Notes: generated by a model not told the origin, from the sequence alone. Shown: positions 26,354 to 35,690, counted from the stretch's first letter. The stretch: DNA of 64,000 nucleotides from SB25 sp050180705 (GCA_050180705.1 JBFXDX010000010.1:1-64000); one strand, 5' to 3'. Translations and numbers: made by a program.

Positions 26354-27382
26354 TTACTTTTTTTCAATAAGAGCCTTTGTGGATAGAAGTCCACAAGCTG
26401 CCTGAATATCCTGTCCGCGCGAAGCACGGATTGTTGTAAATATTCCTTTTGATGTAAGGGCATCTCGGAATTCGAACATTCTGGCATCGGGAGTTCCCCG
26501 TAAAGGAGAGTCGGGAATTGTATGAAAACGAATAAGGTTTACTCTACAATCGAGGCCATTCAGCAATTTGATTAACTCTTTTACATGTTTCTGGGTATCG
26601 TTTAGCCCATCAAACATTATGTATTCGAACGAAACTCTTCGCTGCCCACCTTTGAATACTTTGCGTATTTCTGCTATTACATCGGCAATTGGATAAACGT
26701 TCTGTATCGGCATTAGCATTCGTCGTTCCTCGTCGAATGGAGTGTGTAAGCTTATTGCAAGATGGCAGTTACTTTGATCTAGAAATTTGTGAAGAGCAGG
26801 AATCAACCCTATCGACGATACCGTTATTCGTTTTGGACTCCATCCAAATCCCCAATCCGATGTTAGAATTTCTGTACTCTTTAGTACATTATCTAAATTA
26901 TCGAACGGTTCGCCCATCCCCATGTACACGATGTTTGTTACATTCTTAAACTCAGGAATACTACGGAGTTGGTTGATTATTTCACCTGATGTTAGTTGAC
27001 CTTGAAATCCTTGTTTGCCTGTCATGCAGAACAAACATCCCATTTTACAGCCCGCCTGCGATGAAACGCAAAGCGTTGCCCTGTCGGTTTCTGGGATGTA
27101 TGCTGCCTCTACAAACTTATTATTTCCTGTTGGAAATAAATATTTCTTTGTTCCATCGGCAGATTCCGATACTTGTTCCGGAGCAATCAATCCGATAGTA
27201 TATTTTTCGGAAAGTTGCTCGCGTACTTTCTTCGAGAGGTTTGTCATCTGGTCAATACTGTCTACATCCTTACGGTAAAGCCAATCGGCTAACTGTGTAG
27301 CGGTGTATTTGGGTAAGCCTTCGGCAATAACAATCTCTGTTAATTCGCTTAGCGTTTTTCCGTAAAGTGAGATTAATGACAT
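26354..27382 (-). CDS. rlmN: Dual-specificity RNA methyltransferase RlmN
   Basis: 342 aa radical-SAM enzyme that methylates C2 of adenosine in 23S rRNA (A2503 in E. coli) and some tRNAs. The radical-SAM cysteines are C112, C116 and C119 (CKMGCLFC); the resolving cysteine is C330 in QAACGLL, and the other catalytic Cys is expected at C116-C119 spacing as in the family. GEPFDN and SLHTPFDEERR segments are typical. It is monocistronic by spacing (54 and 90 bases to its neighbours). Confidence 0.95.
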   Translation of the reverse strand: MSLISLYGKTLSELTEIVIAEGLPKYTATQLADWLYRKDVDSIDQMTNLSKKVREQLSEKYTIGLIAPEQVSESADGTKKYLFPTGNNKFVEAAYIPETDRATLCVSSQAGCKMGCLFCMTGKQGFQGQLTSGEIINQLRSIPEFKNVTNIVYMGMGEPFDNLDNVLKSTEILTSDWGFGWSPKRITVSSIGLIPALHKFLDQSNCHLAISLHTPFDEERRMLMPIQNVYPIADVIAEIRKVFKGGQRRVSFEYIMFDGLNDTQKHVKELIKLLNGLDCRVNLIRFHTIPDSPLRGTPDARMFEFRDALTSKGIFTTIRASRGQDIQAACGLLSTKALIEKK

Positions 27383-27436
27383 GTCTTCAGATATCAGAGA
27401 AGATATTAGATTAAGACCAAATATCTACGTTAATAA

Positions 27437-28102
27437 TTAAAAATATATTTCAGAATTAATGTTTGTAACCGAAACACCTCTTGATATAAGAATATCGCGT
27501 GTTTCTACAACCATTTCGGCACTTCCGCAAAGGTAGTAATTTTTATTATGGTCTAACTTATCCCAATTTTTTAGGAATGCGGTAACTCTTCCAACGTAGA
27601 GAGATCCAGGCATGCAACGCGAACAGCATTGGATGTATCGTTCTCCAAGTGTCGATTCTAAATAATCGGCAAAATAGAAAAACTCAGGATAAGAGGCACC
27701 GTGTATTACTGTTGCATGCTTTGTTTTATTGGATTGTAGTATCGACATAAATGGGGCAATTCCTGTTCCAGCAGCAACAAATACAGAGTTATCCTTTACA
27801 TTGGTGAATGTTCCGAATGGTTTTGAAACAAGTATTGTGTCACCAACTTTGAGTAGCGACATCATTGGAGTTAGCGATCCTTCTGCTTTTTCGCTGTAAA
27901 GTATAGAAATTAAATCGTCGTTCTCTGCCGATGCAATGCTATACAACCGTGGCTCAATTTGAGTATTTATGCCTAAAGCAATAACCTGTCCTGCAATGAA
28001 GTTATAGTTACGATGAAATTTTAAGAGATATGCGCCAGGCGCAATTCGTGTGTTCGAAATAACCCGTTGCTTGCTATACTCTATGTCCGACCAGTTTTTC
28101 AT
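27437..28102 (-). CDS. FAD/NAD(P)-binding oxidoreductase, ferredoxin reductase-like
   Basis: 221 aa with the ferredoxin-NADP reductase fold only, no iron-sulfur domain. The FAD motif RLYSIAS lies near residues 51-57, and the nucleotide-binding VAAGTGIAPFMS near 108-119, with YYLCGSAEMV near the end. It would transfer electrons between NAD(P)H and a flavodoxin, ferredoxin or similar partner. A near-perfect FNR-box-like palindrome lies 62-75 bases upstream of the start (see the site at 28164), suggesting oxygen-responsive control. Confidence 0.85.
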   Translation of the reverse strand: MKNWSDIEYSKQRVISNTRIAPGAYLLKFHRNYNFIAGQVIALGINTQIEPRLYSIASAENDDLISILYSEKAEGSLTPMMSLLKVGDTILVSKPFGTFTNVKDNSVFVAAGTGIAPFMSILQSNKTKHATVIHGASYPEFFYFADYLESTLGERYIQCCSRCMPGSLYVGRVTAFLKNWDKLDHNKNYYLCGSAEMVVETRDILISRGVSVTNINSEIYF

Positions 28103-28163
28103 TGTTTTTTCTTGAACGAACAGAAAATTAAAGATATTTGTTCAAAAAGAAAAATGAATGTTG

Positions 28164-28177
28164 GTGATAATGATCAA
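28164..28177. promoter_or_regulatory. Candidate FNR-type operator upstream of the oxidoreductase gene
   Basis: GTGAT-AATG-ATCAA matches the FNR/CRP-family dyad TTGAT-N4-ATCAA at 9 of 10 positions and is embedded in a wider near-palindrome (28161-28180). It is 62 bases upstream of the oxidoreductase start. The Fnr-like gene at 63265-63963 would supply the factor. Confidence 0.4.
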
Positions 28178-28181
28178 CAAA

Positions 28182-28853
28182 TTAGTATTGACTCTTTGAA
28201 TCGTCTTTTAAACTGCCAAATCGATAAAAGTATCCCACATTAATTTGTTGAGTTACTGCTTTTGATTCTTTGGGCATATCGGTATATGTGTGATCATACA
28301 AATCGGCATAGCCGTAACTAATACGCGCTTCGGCCTGAATGGTTCCCCATTTAAAATCGTAGCTGAGACCAACACCGCCCATTAATCCATAGTCGACTCT
28401 ATTATCGCGAAGAACATTAAAGTCTACTTTTTCAAGCTTATAGCTGCCCGATGTATTATCTCCCTCTTTTGCAGCCAGTAAATATGATATGTATGGTCCT
28501 GCATTTACATGTAGGTATGCAATTTTAAGATTTAACCTGAATTGAATAAAGATGGGAAGTTCGATGTAAGTATTTACTCTCTCAAATGTTGCATTGTTTG
28601 TTTCATCAGTTGGCACTCTGTATCCCCGATGAGTTGTGTATAGTTCAGCCTGAAAACCAACGTACTTAGCGTTGTAATGTTTAAATGTTACGCCAAAATC
28701 GAATCCTCCACCGAATAGCATTTTTACATCCTCATTAACCGGCTCGAAGGAGATTTTTGACATAGTGTAACCAGCTTTTGCGCCAACATATGTTTGACCA
28801 AATGATTGATAAACAAAAATCAGTGTAACTGCTATTAACAAGACTCTTTTCAT
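28182..28853 (-). CDS. Outer-membrane beta-barrel protein (porin family, PorT-like fold)
   Basis: 223 aa with a signal peptide (MKRVLLIAVTLIFVYQSFGQ) followed by alternating hydrophobic beta strands, for example YVGAKAGYTMSKISF, VGFQAELYTTHRGYRV and QINVGYFYRFGS at the C-terminus. This is the usual pattern of small 8-stranded Bacteroidota outer-membrane proteins. No specific substrate can be named. It follows the thiamine-binding protein gene by 18 bases and belongs to the same minus-strand run. Confidence 0.8.
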   Translation of the reverse strand: MKRVLLIAVTLIFVYQSFGQTYVGAKAGYTMSKISFEPVNEDVKMLFGGGFDFGVTFKHYNAKYVGFQAELYTTHRGYRVPTDETNNATFERVNTYIELPIFIQFRLNLKIAYLHVNAGPYISYLLAAKEGDNTSGSYKLEKVDFNVLRDNRVDYGLMGGVGLSYDFKWGTIQAEARISYGYADLYDHTYTDMPKESKAVTQQINVGYFYRFGSLKDDSKSQY

Positions 28854-28871
28854 TATATAGATTTACTAATA

Positions 28872-29171
28872 TTACTTCAATTTCTCTTCAACCGATTTAA
28901 CTTTTTCGTCTATTCTTCCTAAACTTCCTTTTTTCACATCAAAATTAACCGAAATATAAACTCTATTACAATCCGCCTCAAGTGTTTTATAGGCGTCGTC
29001 AATAATTCCAAGCGCTTCAGTTAATGTATTTGTTTCTACAATAGTTCCCATGGAGGTTAACTGCGCCTTAAAACCTTTTTGGCGGACACAATCAACAATC
29101 TTTGCAACAAAAGGACTTACACTAATCCCTTTATCGGTTGGAAACATAGCAAAATTCATCAGTACCGACAT
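28872..29171 (-). CDS. MTH1187-family thiamine-binding protein
   Basis: 99 aa, single-domain ferredoxin-like alpha/beta protein. The pattern (N-terminal strand MSVLMNFAMFPTD, then SVSPFVAKIVD, GFKAQLTSMGTIVE and VYISVNFDVKKG) matches the YkoF/MTH1187 thiamine-binding family. It probably binds thiamine or a related hydroxymethylpyrimidine in the cytoplasm; no thi genes lie nearby. The 11-base gap from the preceding gene suggests co-transcription. Confidence 0.87.
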   Translation of the reverse strand: MSVLMNFAMFPTDKGISVSPFVAKIVDCVRQKGFKAQLTSMGTIVETNTLTEALGIIDDAYKTLEADCNRVYISVNFDVKKGSLGRIDEKVKSVEEKLK

Positions 29172-29182
29172 GTTTTTATAGT

Positions 29183-30919
29183 TTAGGGTTTTGGAAATTC
29201 AAATTGTATTTCGTTTTCCCAGTTTGCTCGAATGTTAAGTTCCCCTTTATTTTTTCCTCCAATAAAGTCAAATATTCTTTCGGGTTGAATTTTCTTTAGG
29301 TAATTTCCGCTGTCCCAAACATTGTTTTGGTTTAAATCCTCAATAAATCGCAATTTATATTTTCCTGGAGTTATGAATGAAAAGGTTATTTGCTGATTTC
29401 CAATTGTTGATACTTTGGTTATAAAACTTCCCTTATCAGTGAGTAGTTCAGCTACAGCTCCTTTTGATACATTGCCGATTTTAACAATTAATGATCCATA
29501 ATTTTCAGGATCGGCACCTGTAAATTGTAGTTTTAAAGTATCGTTTAATCGCGATGCAATGTCCTGAAAGGCTCCTGGTAAAACCAACATTTTATATGAT
29601 GCATTGGGTTTCCATTCCTTCTGGAAACGATAGGTTCGAGGATTTAAAGAATCGATCGTTAGCACAATCGAAGGTTCCATTACGCTATCTGTTTCATTAA
29701 AGATCATAATATAGGAGACATCTATCTTTTTGACGGGAATGGGCGTTGTGAACTCAAAAGGAACATTTGGAATTGCAACTCCTCCAGACTTTATGGATGT
29801 ACTTAGTGTGAAACCGTTCGATTTTTGTTCAGATTCTTTTTCTTTATCCTTTTTTTTCGATCGAGATGTTTTCTCTTCTTTAGGTGCATTAAAATTGAAA
29901 AATTTCAGCGTATCTGTTTGTGGGTTAAGAATGTTTAATGAATCTGTTTTTTGATATGCAACCAGTAATTTTAGTGTATCCTTTGCAACAAGTGTTTCAG
30001 AAGTAAGCCAGATGTTGACAGTATCACCCTGAGCATCGGGTTCCTCCATGTACCAATCTTTTAGTGATTTATTTTCCAATGGAGTCAATGTAAAGCCACC
30101 AATTGGTTTGCGCGAAAAACCAAGTTGAAGTTGATTACTATCGGGACGATCATAACCAGTTATAATTTGATAGGGCAAACCTTCTCGGAATGTTCGAAGC
30201 AATAGTTTATTCTTTTTGGTAGAATCGGTTAGTTCTTCCTTTTTAACTATGCTATCGGCAAATGCAATATCTTCAACACCTTGATTGTACATGTAGTTTG
30301 AGTTTGCATCAGTAATAGCTACAAGTTTATAGTTTATGTACTTTAGGTTATTTATTTTGAACTCTCCTTTTTTGTTGGTTTTGGCAATATGAACAGGTAA
30401 TTTATTGTAAGGGAGCGAATCGATAAACGAGTCGTAAAGCATTATCAACGCACCCTCAATTGGCTCGTGGTTGAATGAATTCTCGACGTTTCCCTTAAGA
30501 CTTAGCGTGTCGATTGATGATCCGGTTGAGAACGCAAACTCAAAACTATTAATTGGATTTTTTTCGTTATTGTCCGAGATTGCATCGCCAAGATAAATAG
30601 TATAAGTTGTGTTTTCCTTAAGGGTATCGCTTATTTCTACTACTATTTTTTTGTTTCGAACACCAACCTGAGGACGATTGTTTAATGGAGGTGAAACTAT
30701 CAGTTTTTGCTGAACATCATTAATTTGTACATATTCATCGAATTCAAAGACAATTTCATTACCATTAAAGTTAGTGGCATTTATTTTTGGAGTGCTTCTC
30801 ACCATAACAGGCGCTATGGTATCTTTTGGGCCACCAGTTGGCGAAACAACCTTTGCACAACGCGGAAATAGGGCAAAAACAAATAGCCCAAACACAATTA
30901 GAATTGTTATTCGTTTCAA
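29183..30919 (-). CDS. Ig-like (Big_5/SbsA type) domain exported protein
   Basis: 578 aa. A signal peptide with a Cys (FALFPRCAKV near 15-24) suggests a lipoprotein, although the lipobox is atypical. An Ig-like domain (about 35-135: IAPVMVRSTPKIN ... TLKENTTYTIYLGDAISDNN) is the Big_5 type seen in surface proteins; a carboxypeptidase-regulatory-like domain (about 140-215) and further beta-rich regions follow. A Lys/Glu-rich linker (KEEKTSRSKKKDKEKESE) splits the second half. The family is frequent in Bacteroidota and has no known function. It is probably the first gene of a three-gene run with the thiamine-binding and barrel proteins. Confidence 0.85.
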   Translation of the reverse strand: MKRITILIVFGLFVFALFPRCAKVVSPTGGPKDTIAPVMVRSTPKINATNFNGNEIVFEFDEYVQINDVQQKLIVSPPLNNRPQVGVRNKKIVVEISDTLKENTTYTIYLGDAISDNNEKNPINSFEFAFSTGSSIDTLSLKGNVENSFNHEPIEGALIMLYDSFIDSLPYNKLPVHIAKTNKKGEFKINNLKYINYKLVAITDANSNYMYNQGVEDIAFADSIVKKEELTDSTKKNKLLLRTFREGLPYQIITGYDRPDSNQLQLGFSRKPIGGFTLTPLENKSLKDWYMEEPDAQGDTVNIWLTSETLVAKDTLKLLVAYQKTDSLNILNPQTDTLKFFNFNAPKEEKTSRSKKKDKEKESEQKSNGFTLSTSIKSGGVAIPNVPFEFTTPIPVKKIDVSYIMIFNETDSVMEPSIVLTIDSLNPRTYRFQKEWKPNASYKMLVLPGAFQDIASRLNDTLKLQFTGADPENYGSLIVKIGNVSKGAVAELLTDKGSFITKVSTIGNQQITFSFITPGKYKLRFIEDLNQNNVWDSGNYLKKIQPERIFDFIGGKNKGELNIRANWENEIQFEFPKP

Positions 30920-31122
30920 TGCGATAATTATTTTGATTATAAACCGCTGCTAAGTTAACCCAAACTAACGTATCTTTGACCAAATTTCTTAAATTTTGAA
31001 TCTAAGATTCAGATTTAACTTAATTTAAGGTGGTTGAGGTGATTAATAAGGGTTTGTGAGTGTGAAAATTTTTGACTTATTGATCGTCTGATAATCAAAA
31101 TTGATAATCTTGTAATAAAGAT

Positions 31123-32082
31123 ATGCTACTTAGTTTTGTGTTTATACTTGTTGGTTTTGTACTATTAATATTAGGAGCCAATTGGTTGGTTGAAGGTGCT
31201 TCGAGTATTGCTAGGAAACTCGGAATTTCGGCATTAACAATTGGACTAACCGTGGTTGCACTGGGAACATCTGCACCAGAATTAGTTGTAAATATTATTT
31301 CATCGTCATCGGGTAATACCGAGTTAGCATTAGGAAATGTAATAGGAAGCAACATCTTTAATATCTTCATGATTTTGGGTATTGCTGCTCTTGTAAAGCC
31401 AGTCGGGGTTCAAAGTACTTCGATTAAGGTTGAAATTCCTTTCAACCTACTAGCATCATTGGCTCTTATTGTGGTAGCAAACGATATGTTTATTGATAAC
31501 GAAAGCAGTTCCACGATTTCAAGGATTGATGGAATTATACTTTTACTGCTTTTCTGTATTTTTATGTATTACAACTTTTTAACCGGCAAGTCGAGCCCTG
31601 ATGAGATTGAACCAGACATCGAGAAAAGAAAACCATGGCTTTCGGTTCTTATGGTTGTTGCCGGACTCGTTTTTTTGGTTTGTGGCGGAAAACTTATTGT
31701 TTCAGGTGCTGTCAATATTGCAACCGCATTTGGCGTTAGCCAATCAATAATTGGTTTAACAATTGTTGCTGCAGGAACATCGTTGCCAGAGTTGGCAACC
31801 TCGGCAATTGCTGCATATAAAAATAAACCAGACATAGCCATTGGCAATGTTATTGGCTCGAACGTTTTTAATGTTTTGTTTATCCTTGGGATTTCCTCTG
31901 TTATAACACCAATCCCGGTTTATGCAAATGCGAATGTTGATTTGTCGGTAAATATTATTGCAGGTTTATTTATGCTTATTTTTGCGATTGCTGGGCCAGG
32001 ACGAAAAATTGATAGAAGAGAGGGAGCAATTTTGGTGTCGATATTTGTTGGTTATACACTATACTTAATTTATAATGCTTAG
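31123..32082 (+). CDS. Calcium/sodium antiporter (CaCA family)
   Basis: 319 aa inner-membrane protein with two inverted repeats of five helices. The ion-binding alpha motifs are ALGTSAPELVV near 47-57 followed by GNVIGSNIFNI, and AAGTSLPELATS with GNVIGSNVFNVL in the second half. It should exchange Ca2+ (or K+) for Na+ or H+, as in E. coli YrbG and Methanocaldococcus NCX_Mj. It is divergent from the Ig-like gene with a 203-base spacer, and 5 bases before the next membrane protein gene, which may be translationally coupled. Confidence 0.95.
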   Translation: MLLSFVFILVGFVLLILGANWLVEGASSIARKLGISALTIGLTVVALGTSAPELVVNIISSSSGNTELALGNVIGSNIFNIFMILGIAALVKPVGVQSTSIKVEIPFNLLASLALIVVANDMFIDNESSSTISRIDGIILLLLFCIFMYYNFLTGKSSPDEIEPDIEKRKPWLSVLMVVAGLVFLVCGGKLIVSGAVNIATAFGVSQSIIGLTIVAAGTSLPELATSAIAAYKNKPDIAIGNVIGSNVFNVLFILGISSVITPIPVYANANVDLSVNIIAGLFMLIFAIAGPGRKIDRREGAILVSIFVGYTLYLIYNA

Positions 32083-32087
32083 TTGTT

Positions 32088-32528
32088 ATGGGTGATGATG
32101 GAAACTATAAGGAAACAATTATTTCGTATTGGACTAGGAATCTTGTAGAGTCATCATCGGCATTTACCTTTAACATTTCTGTGTCATTTTTGGCTGGGGT
32201 GCTTTACACTTTTAGAATAATTCAGTCACCATCACTGCTTTTCTTATTTGGAATAATTTCTCCAATTATTTTTACAATTTGTTTATACGACTTATTGCTG
32301 AGAAGCAACGGTGAAGTAATGGGACAGCCATTACCCAAAGTCTTCAACAAAGCAAATCGAAATAGAATTGTAATGATTTTTGATTGTTCTCTGATAATTC
32401 TATTTGCAGCACTAATCTATTTCAATATTCTTAATTATTTTTTATTCAGATTTCTGCAAACTCTTTTTTTCCCTTTGCTCTTGTTAATTATGCTAAAAGG
32501 GTTCTACTTTGTAATAAATCAAAGGTAG
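32088..32528 (+). CDS. Unknown small membrane protein
   Basis: 146 aa with four predicted membrane helices (about 25-45, 48-70, 99-118, 120-140) and one short charged loop (LLRSNGEVMGQPLPK). The helices come in two pairs. No family is recognised. Its start is 5 bases after the antiporter stop, so the two are probably co-translated; a helper or regulatory role for the antiporter is only a guess. Confidence 0.72.
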   Translation: MGDDGNYKETIISYWTRNLVESSSAFTFNISVSFLAGVLYTFRIIQSPSLLFLFGIISPIIFTICLYDLLLRSNGEVMGQPLPKVFNKANRNRIVMIFDCSLIILFAALIYFNILNYFLFRFLQTLFFPLLLLIMLKGFYFVINQR

Positions 32529-32556
32529 AACAAAGTTTTTTTAACAATGGGTATGT

Positions 32557-32919
32557 TTATGAATCGCGATGTACGGAATTGGGCGAAAAAGCTGGTAAGC
32601 ATACTGCCATGTACTCGGCTCCATCCGGATATGGTGAACTGTACTGAATCCATTCATTGGCTTGCGCTAAAACGGCTTGTCCTGCATTAATGTCAAATTC
32701 TTCGGTCTTTGTTTTTACCCTGAGAGTACCTTTTAACACAACGGTGTATTCATCAAATTCTGGGGTTTGTCCAGGTTCAACCCAGCCTTCAGGGCTTTTC
32801 ATTCGGGCAATAGAAACATCGGAGGTCTTGCTATTTACTCGCCCAAAATATTCCTCAATTTGTTTTGGCTTGTTTCCTGCCGCTTCAACTATAGTTGGTT
32901 TATCAATTTTAGTTGCCAT
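32557..32919 (-). CDS. Small cupin-domain protein
   Basis: 120 aa from the ATG at 32919 (MATKIDK); an in-frame ATG at 32937 would add 6 residues and is less likely. One cupin fold: GWVEPGQTPEFDEYTVVLKG has the Glu/His-type metal-ligand motif 1 (here His replaced, Glu kept), and GQAVLAQANEWIQYS is near motif 2. It resembles EutQ-type and acetyl-sugar-binding cupins. Convergent with the small membrane gene; the CPBP protease gene ends 25 bases upstream. Confidence 0.8.
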   Translation of the reverse strand: MATKIDKPTIVEAAGNKPKQIEEYFGRVNSKTSDVSIARMKSPEGWVEPGQTPEFDEYTVVLKGTLRVKTKTEEFDINAGQAVLAQANEWIQYSSPYPDGAEYMAVCLPAFSPNSVHRDS

Positions 32920-32943
32920 AATATTAAGTTTATGCAATGAGTT

Positions 32944-33828
32944 TCAATCCATTTTCTTTAAAAATATAACAAGGATGCTTATCAAAACAATCATGATTGT
33001 TACAACAATGCTTCCCTCTAGGCCAAAATCTCCTCCAGTAATTAAATGATTCCCTTCAAAGTTTGTTTCCATTAAGGTTTCTCCAATAAGTTTGTTACCA
33101 CTTACGTTTATGCCAAAGATACTGTTCATGCTGAAATTCCATGCAGAGTGAAATCCACAAACGCTCCATAGACTACCATCGTACAGGGCGAGTAATGCAA
33201 GTAAAAATCCTATTAGTAGAATATTAACACCAGCAATTAGGTTAAAGTTTGGGTTTGCCATGTGAACTAAAGCAAACAGGAAGGTAGATAGAACTATGCC
33301 TAACCAGGGCCAATGTCGAACTGCAACGCTCTGCAGAAACCAACCTCGAAATACAATTTCTTCTGATGCTCCTTGAATTAAAAAAAATGCGAGTACGGAT
33401 AAAATGGAAAGAATAGAACTAATATTAAAATTAAAAGAAAACACAATGTTGGTTGTTGTTACAAACGAAATAATTACGAAAGAGATTGTTATAAGCGATA
33501 TGCCAATAAGTAGTCCTCTTAAGTAATTTTTCAATCTCCTATTATTGAAAAAGCCTAACGAATGGAACGACCTTTTTTCTACAGTTGAGGTATAGAACCA
33601 AACGGCAAGTATAAAAAAGATAAATTGGAGAAGTCCCGAAATAAGTTGAGGAAGTTCTATTCCTGCAGCCTTGGTTATGATTACAATAATTGCAGTTGAT
33701 ATCAATGTAAATACCAGTATTCCCACTAAAGCAAGAAAAGTAATTCCGCCATGAGGTATTTCTTTCGATGATGTTTCGGAGTATAGTTGATTTTGTCGGC
33801 TAAATGGCCATAGAATCGATTTTGTCAT
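32944..33828 (-). CDS. CPBP-family intramembrane metalloprotease (CAAX protease-like)
   Basis: 294 aa, about eight membrane helices. The three metal motifs of the family are seen: GASEEIVFRGWF near 151-162 (Glu-Glu and Arg), FALVHMAN near 187-194, and FHSAWNF near 220-226. Family members (Rce1-like, type II CAAX, bacteriocin self-immunity proteins) cleave substrates inside membranes. The partner is not known here. It is divergent from the UbiX-like gene with a 128-base spacer that holds a near-palindrome at 33893-33905. Confidence 0.88.
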   Translation of the reverse strand: MTKSILWPFSRQNQLYSETSSKEIPHGGITFLALVGILVFTLISTAIIVIITKAAGIELPQLISGLLQFIFFILAVWFYTSTVEKRSFHSLGFFNNRRLKNYLRGLLIGISLITISFVIISFVTTTNIVFSFNFNISSILSILSVLAFFLIQGASEEIVFRGWFLQSVAVRHWPWLGIVLSTFLFALVHMANPNFNLIAGVNILLIGFLLALLALYDGSLWSVCGFHSAWNFSMNSIFGINVSGNKLIGETLMETNFEGNHLITGGDFGLEGSIVVTIMIVLISILVIFLKKMD

Positions 33829-33956
33829 TTTAATCCCAATTAATTATAAACTTATCCAAATAAACTACTTTTGTGAATAAGACTGTAAGATAGTAACATT
33901 GTTACACAGTTTGATAAATTTAATGTATCACTTTTTAATTTTTTACTTTAAACTAA

Positions 33957-34529
33957 GTGATTATGCCTAGCAAAATAATTATTGCAGTAACAGGAGCCAG
34001 TGGGTCGATTTATGCGAAAAGGTTGATAGAAGAACTTTTTAAACATAGAGATCAGGTATCGGAAATTGCCCTTATTTTTTCTGAGAATGGACGAAAAGTT
34101 TGGGAGTATGAACTTGGCAAGATAGAGCCTTTTGCGAAGCCAATTAGTATCTATGAGAATTTGGATATGTTTTCACCGGTTGCATCCGGATCTGCTGCTT
34201 ACGATACAATGATTATTGTGCCTTGCACAATGGGAACATTAGGACGTATAGCCAATGGTACAAGCCCCGATCTCATTTGCCGCGCTGCTGACGTTATGAT
34301 TAAGGAGCGCAGAAAACTTATTCTAGTGCCTCGCGAGTTACCCTACAGCCTTATTCATATCGATAACATGAGAACAGTAACCCTTGCAGGGGGAACTATT
34401 TTGCCAGCAAGCCCATCATTTTATAGCTTACCCAAGAGTATTGACGAGTTGGTTTTAACCGTCGTAAACAGAATTTTAGATATTGCAGGTATCAAGACTG
34501 ATCACTATCGTTGGGGTGACAACAGCTAA
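33957..34529 (+). CDS. UbiX-family flavin prenyltransferase
   Basis: 190 aa. The flavoprotein (HFCD) start AVTGASGSIYAKRLIEEL near 9-26, the middle VVPCTMGTLGRIANG and the C-terminal LVLVPRELPYS-type motif (LILVPRELPYSLIH) are typical of UbiX/Pad1. It attaches a dimethylallyl group to FMN to make the cofactor of UbiD-type decarboxylases. The window contains no UbiD partner. The ATG at 33963 (MPSKI) is an alternative start. Confidence 0.9.
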   Translation: MIMPSKIIIAVTGASGSIYAKRLIEELFKHRDQVSEIALIFSENGRKVWEYELGKIEPFAKPISIYENLDMFSPVASGSAAYDTMIIVPCTMGTLGRIANGTSPDLICRAADVMIKERRKLILVPRELPYSLIHIDNMRTVTLAGGTILPASPSFYSLPKSIDELVLTVVNRILDIAGIKTDHYRWGDNS

Positions 34530-34541
34530 ATGTAAAATTCT

Positions 34542-35243
34542 TTATATGTTGTAAGCATAGGCGAGTGTAGCAACGCTCACCTTTGATGATGTATTTGCCA
34601 GAATGGTGTTTGCACAAACCTCAAGCGTTGCGCCAGTTGTGACAACATCGTCGACTAGCAGTATGTGCAAATTTGATATTTTTTCAGGATTGATGATTGT
34701 AAATGCTTCTGAAACATTTTTCACACGCTCTTCGCGATTTTTCTTCGTTTGCGTTTGCGTGTACTGGTTGCGTAGTAGAACATCGGTTATTACAGGCTTT
34801 CCCATTCCTTTTGACATGCCGTTGGCAATCATCTCGGCTTGGTTGTAGCCACGCTGTTTCAATCGTTTGGCATGAAGGGGAACTGGAATAATTGCATCGA
34901 TATTATTATAAATGTTCGATTTTTGAAGTTCTCGACCAAATTCTTCGCCTAGTTTAATCCCGATATCTTGACGTCCATTGTATTTTAACTGATGGAGTAG
35001 TTTTCGGTATTTGCTTCCTTTGCTAAAGTAGAAGAAGGAGCTGGCGTTTTCGATATTAACCCTGCCCCAAAATATTTTTGCTACAGCATTATCTGTTTCG
35101 TTCCAGTAGCGTGTTCTGGGAATTTTATACAAGCATGAAATGCATATAACGTCTTCTCCATGTACAAGCGCATTATGGCAAACCAAGCAAATGTTGGGGT
35201 AGAAGAGATTGATAAAATCCGATAGTATCCGAGAGATACTCAT
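34542..35243 (-). CDS. ComF-family phosphoribosyltransferase-like protein
   Basis: 233 aa. An N-terminal four-cysteine zinc ribbon (C19, C22, C34, C37) and a C-terminal phosphoribosyltransferase domain with VDDVVTTGAT near 196-205 are the ComF layout. ComF proteins act in DNA uptake in some bacteria, but Bacteroidota homologues are also widely found without competence genes, and no other com genes are here. It overlaps no gene and ends 12 bases after the UbiX stop (convergent). Confidence 0.88.
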   Translation of the reverse strand: MSISRILSDFINLFYPNICLVCHNALVHGEDVICISCLYKIPRTRYWNETDNAVAKIFWGRVNIENASSFFYFSKGSKYRKLLHQLKYNGRQDIGIKLGEEFGRELQKSNIYNNIDAIIPVPLHAKRLKQRGYNQAEMIANGMSKGMGKPVITDVLLRNQYTQTQTKKNREERVKNVSEAFTIINPEKISNLHILLVDDVVTTGATLEVCANTILANTSSKVSVATLAYAYNI

Positions 35244-35246
35244 TTT

Positions 35247-35690
35247 TTACTTATCGAGAGTCCAAATAACTTCCTTTCCAATAAGTGAAAAACCAATGTA
35301 GCCTTTAACGTGTAACTTTTCGAAGTCTTTATCTTCGAACCACATAAGACATTTGTATGTTTTGCCTTCTTTGGGATTGTATATTTTGCCATCAATCCAC
35401 TCCTTGTCCTTGGTGTTAAAAGTAAAACTTTCCAATAGTCTAAGGCCTAATATTGGGCGTGTTTGTAACTTGCTGTCAGGATTTTTATCGTCAATTTTTG
35501 GTTTTCCATTCTTATTGGGTTCGCGTAACCATGAAATTTCGCCATTGTACTTTCCTTTAGAGTCTTTGCAGATTGTTACTTTTGAATCGCCGTATTGGGT
35601 TAACCAAGTTCCGTTAATTTTGGCTTCGTCTTGAGCAAAAGCAGTAAATGCAAATAGCACTGTAACAGATATAAGAAATAGTTTTCTCAT
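35247..35690 (-). CDS. Exported DUF2147 family protein
   Basis: 147 aa with a signal peptide (MRKLFLISVTVLFAFTAFAQ). The mature part is beta-rich (INGTWLTQYGDSKVTICK, GLRLLESFTFN, VKGYIGFSLIGKEVIWT) and matches DUF2147, a small barrel family common in Proteobacteria and Bacteroidota. Function unknown. It starts 3 bases after comF, on the same strand, so both are likely in one transcript. Confidence 0.87.
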   Translation of the reverse strand: MRKLFLISVTVLFAFTAFAQDEAKINGTWLTQYGDSKVTICKDSKGKYNGEISWLREPNKNGKPKIDDKNPDSKLQTRPILGLRLLESFTFNTKDKEWIDGKIYNPKEGKTYKCLMWFEDKDFEKLHVKGYIGFSLIGKEVIWTLDK

